This document shows positions 63,888-64,000 of a stretch of 64,000 nt of DNA, piece by piece (positions within the stretch are counted from its first letter, which is position 1; the number at the start of each line of letters is the position of its first letter). The DNA comes from Mycolicibacterium gilvum. GTDB lineage: Bacteria; Actinomycetota; Actinomycetes; Mycobacteriales; Mycobacteriaceae. The notes beneath the pieces are model-generated. The model saw only the letters and a program-made list of their open reading frames with translations. It was not told where the DNA came from and did no database searches. The stretch lies in contig NZ_UGQM01000001.1 in the NCBI RefSeq assembly GCF_900454025.1, positions 1,240,001 to 1,304,000 on the forward strand. The letters are read 5' to 3'. The position numbers and the translations under genes are program-made.

Positions 63888-64000
63888 AGCAGGCTCGCAT
63901 CGCGAACCAGCCCGTAGACGCCGGACACCCAGAACGCCAACGGGATCACCGCCGCCAGCGCGACGTACTCGAGAACCTGGATCCCGTGACGCAGTGCCGG
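63884..64000 (-). CDS. eccD4: ESX-4 membrane component EccD4 (C-terminal 38 residues only)
   Basis: The window ends inside this gene. The visible C-terminus reads LEYVALAAVIPLAFWVSG followed by VYGLVRDASLL and a TGA, which matches the last membrane helix of EccD channel proteins. Its stop overlaps the mycP4 GTG start, so eccD4 and mycP4 are translationally coupled. Identification rests on this short piece and on the order. Confidence 0.85.
   Translation of the reverse strand, partial: PALRHGIQVLEYVALAAVIPLAFWVSGVYGLVRDASLL

Overview
The window is high-GC actinobacterial DNA and, from gene content and order, comes from a mycobacterium, most likely an environmental fast-growing Mycolicibacterium. 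Pointers are the secY-adk-map-sigL-rslA-marR string (as in M. tuberculosis Rv0732-Rv0737), the mmsA-fadE9-mmsB valine operon, rmlB next to an Rv3463-type F420 enzyme, the infA-rpmJ-rpsM-rpsK-rpsD-rpoA-rplQ-truA cluster, cutinase-like genes and an ESX-4 locus (eccB4, mycP4, eccD4). No insertion sequence, phage gene, CRISPR array, tRNA or rRNA was recognised. Gene identities rest on reading motifs and remembered family knowledge; no search was run.

Layout. 1-1774: two tandem SAM methyltransferases on the minus strand. 2071-6563: secY, adk, map, then the ECF sigma factor sigL with its zinc anti-sigma factor rslA, and a MarR regulator. 6560-9452 (minus): a translationally coupled response regulator, GAF histidine kinase and cytochrome P450. 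9549-13911: a degenerate HAD protein and the valine-catabolic operon. 14006-16160: a flavin monooxygenase with a coupled TetR regulator and a likely operator. 16191-18987: rmlB and two tandem F420-type LLM oxidoreductases.

18980-52474 is the accessory heart of the window: a large dormancy island resembling the scattered DosR regulon of M. tuberculosis gathered in one place. It holds eight universal stress protein genes, a ribosome hibernation factor, an Acg-type nitroreductase, PEP synthase, an OtsB/GH65 fusion, a phosphoribosyltransferase/erythromycin-esterase fusion, pfkB, an Rv1733c-like membrane protein, an Rv2627c-like hydrolase, a Tgs1-like triacylglycerol synthase, metal and sulfate transporters, and two deletion-fusion remnants (a P-type ATPase joined to a hemerythrin tail, and an AMP-ligase joined to an acyl carrier domain). 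Palindromes resembling the DosR box sit in most of its promoter gaps, although dosR and dosS are not in the window. At its left edge is an unusual signalling pair: a cyclic-nucleotide-domain histidine kinase and a receiver fused to glutaredoxin-like and thioredoxin-reductase-like modules that have both lost their redox cysteines. This pair is the best candidate for an undescribed system.

52698-57399 is the ribosomal/rpoA/truA cluster, with a perfect 12-bp terminator-like hairpin lying inside the apparent start of truA. 57405-60560 (minus) is a coupled run of an EamA transporter and three cutinase-like secreted hydrolases. 60645 to the end holds a CGNR zinc-finger protein and the ESX-4 genes, with eccD4 cut by the window edge.

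How it fits together: the outer genes are housekeeping; the island would let the cell survive hypoxia or stasis by hibernating ribosomes, storing triacylglycerol, rerouting carbon through PEP synthase, PfkB and disaccharide enzymes, and sensing ATP/AMP and redox state.
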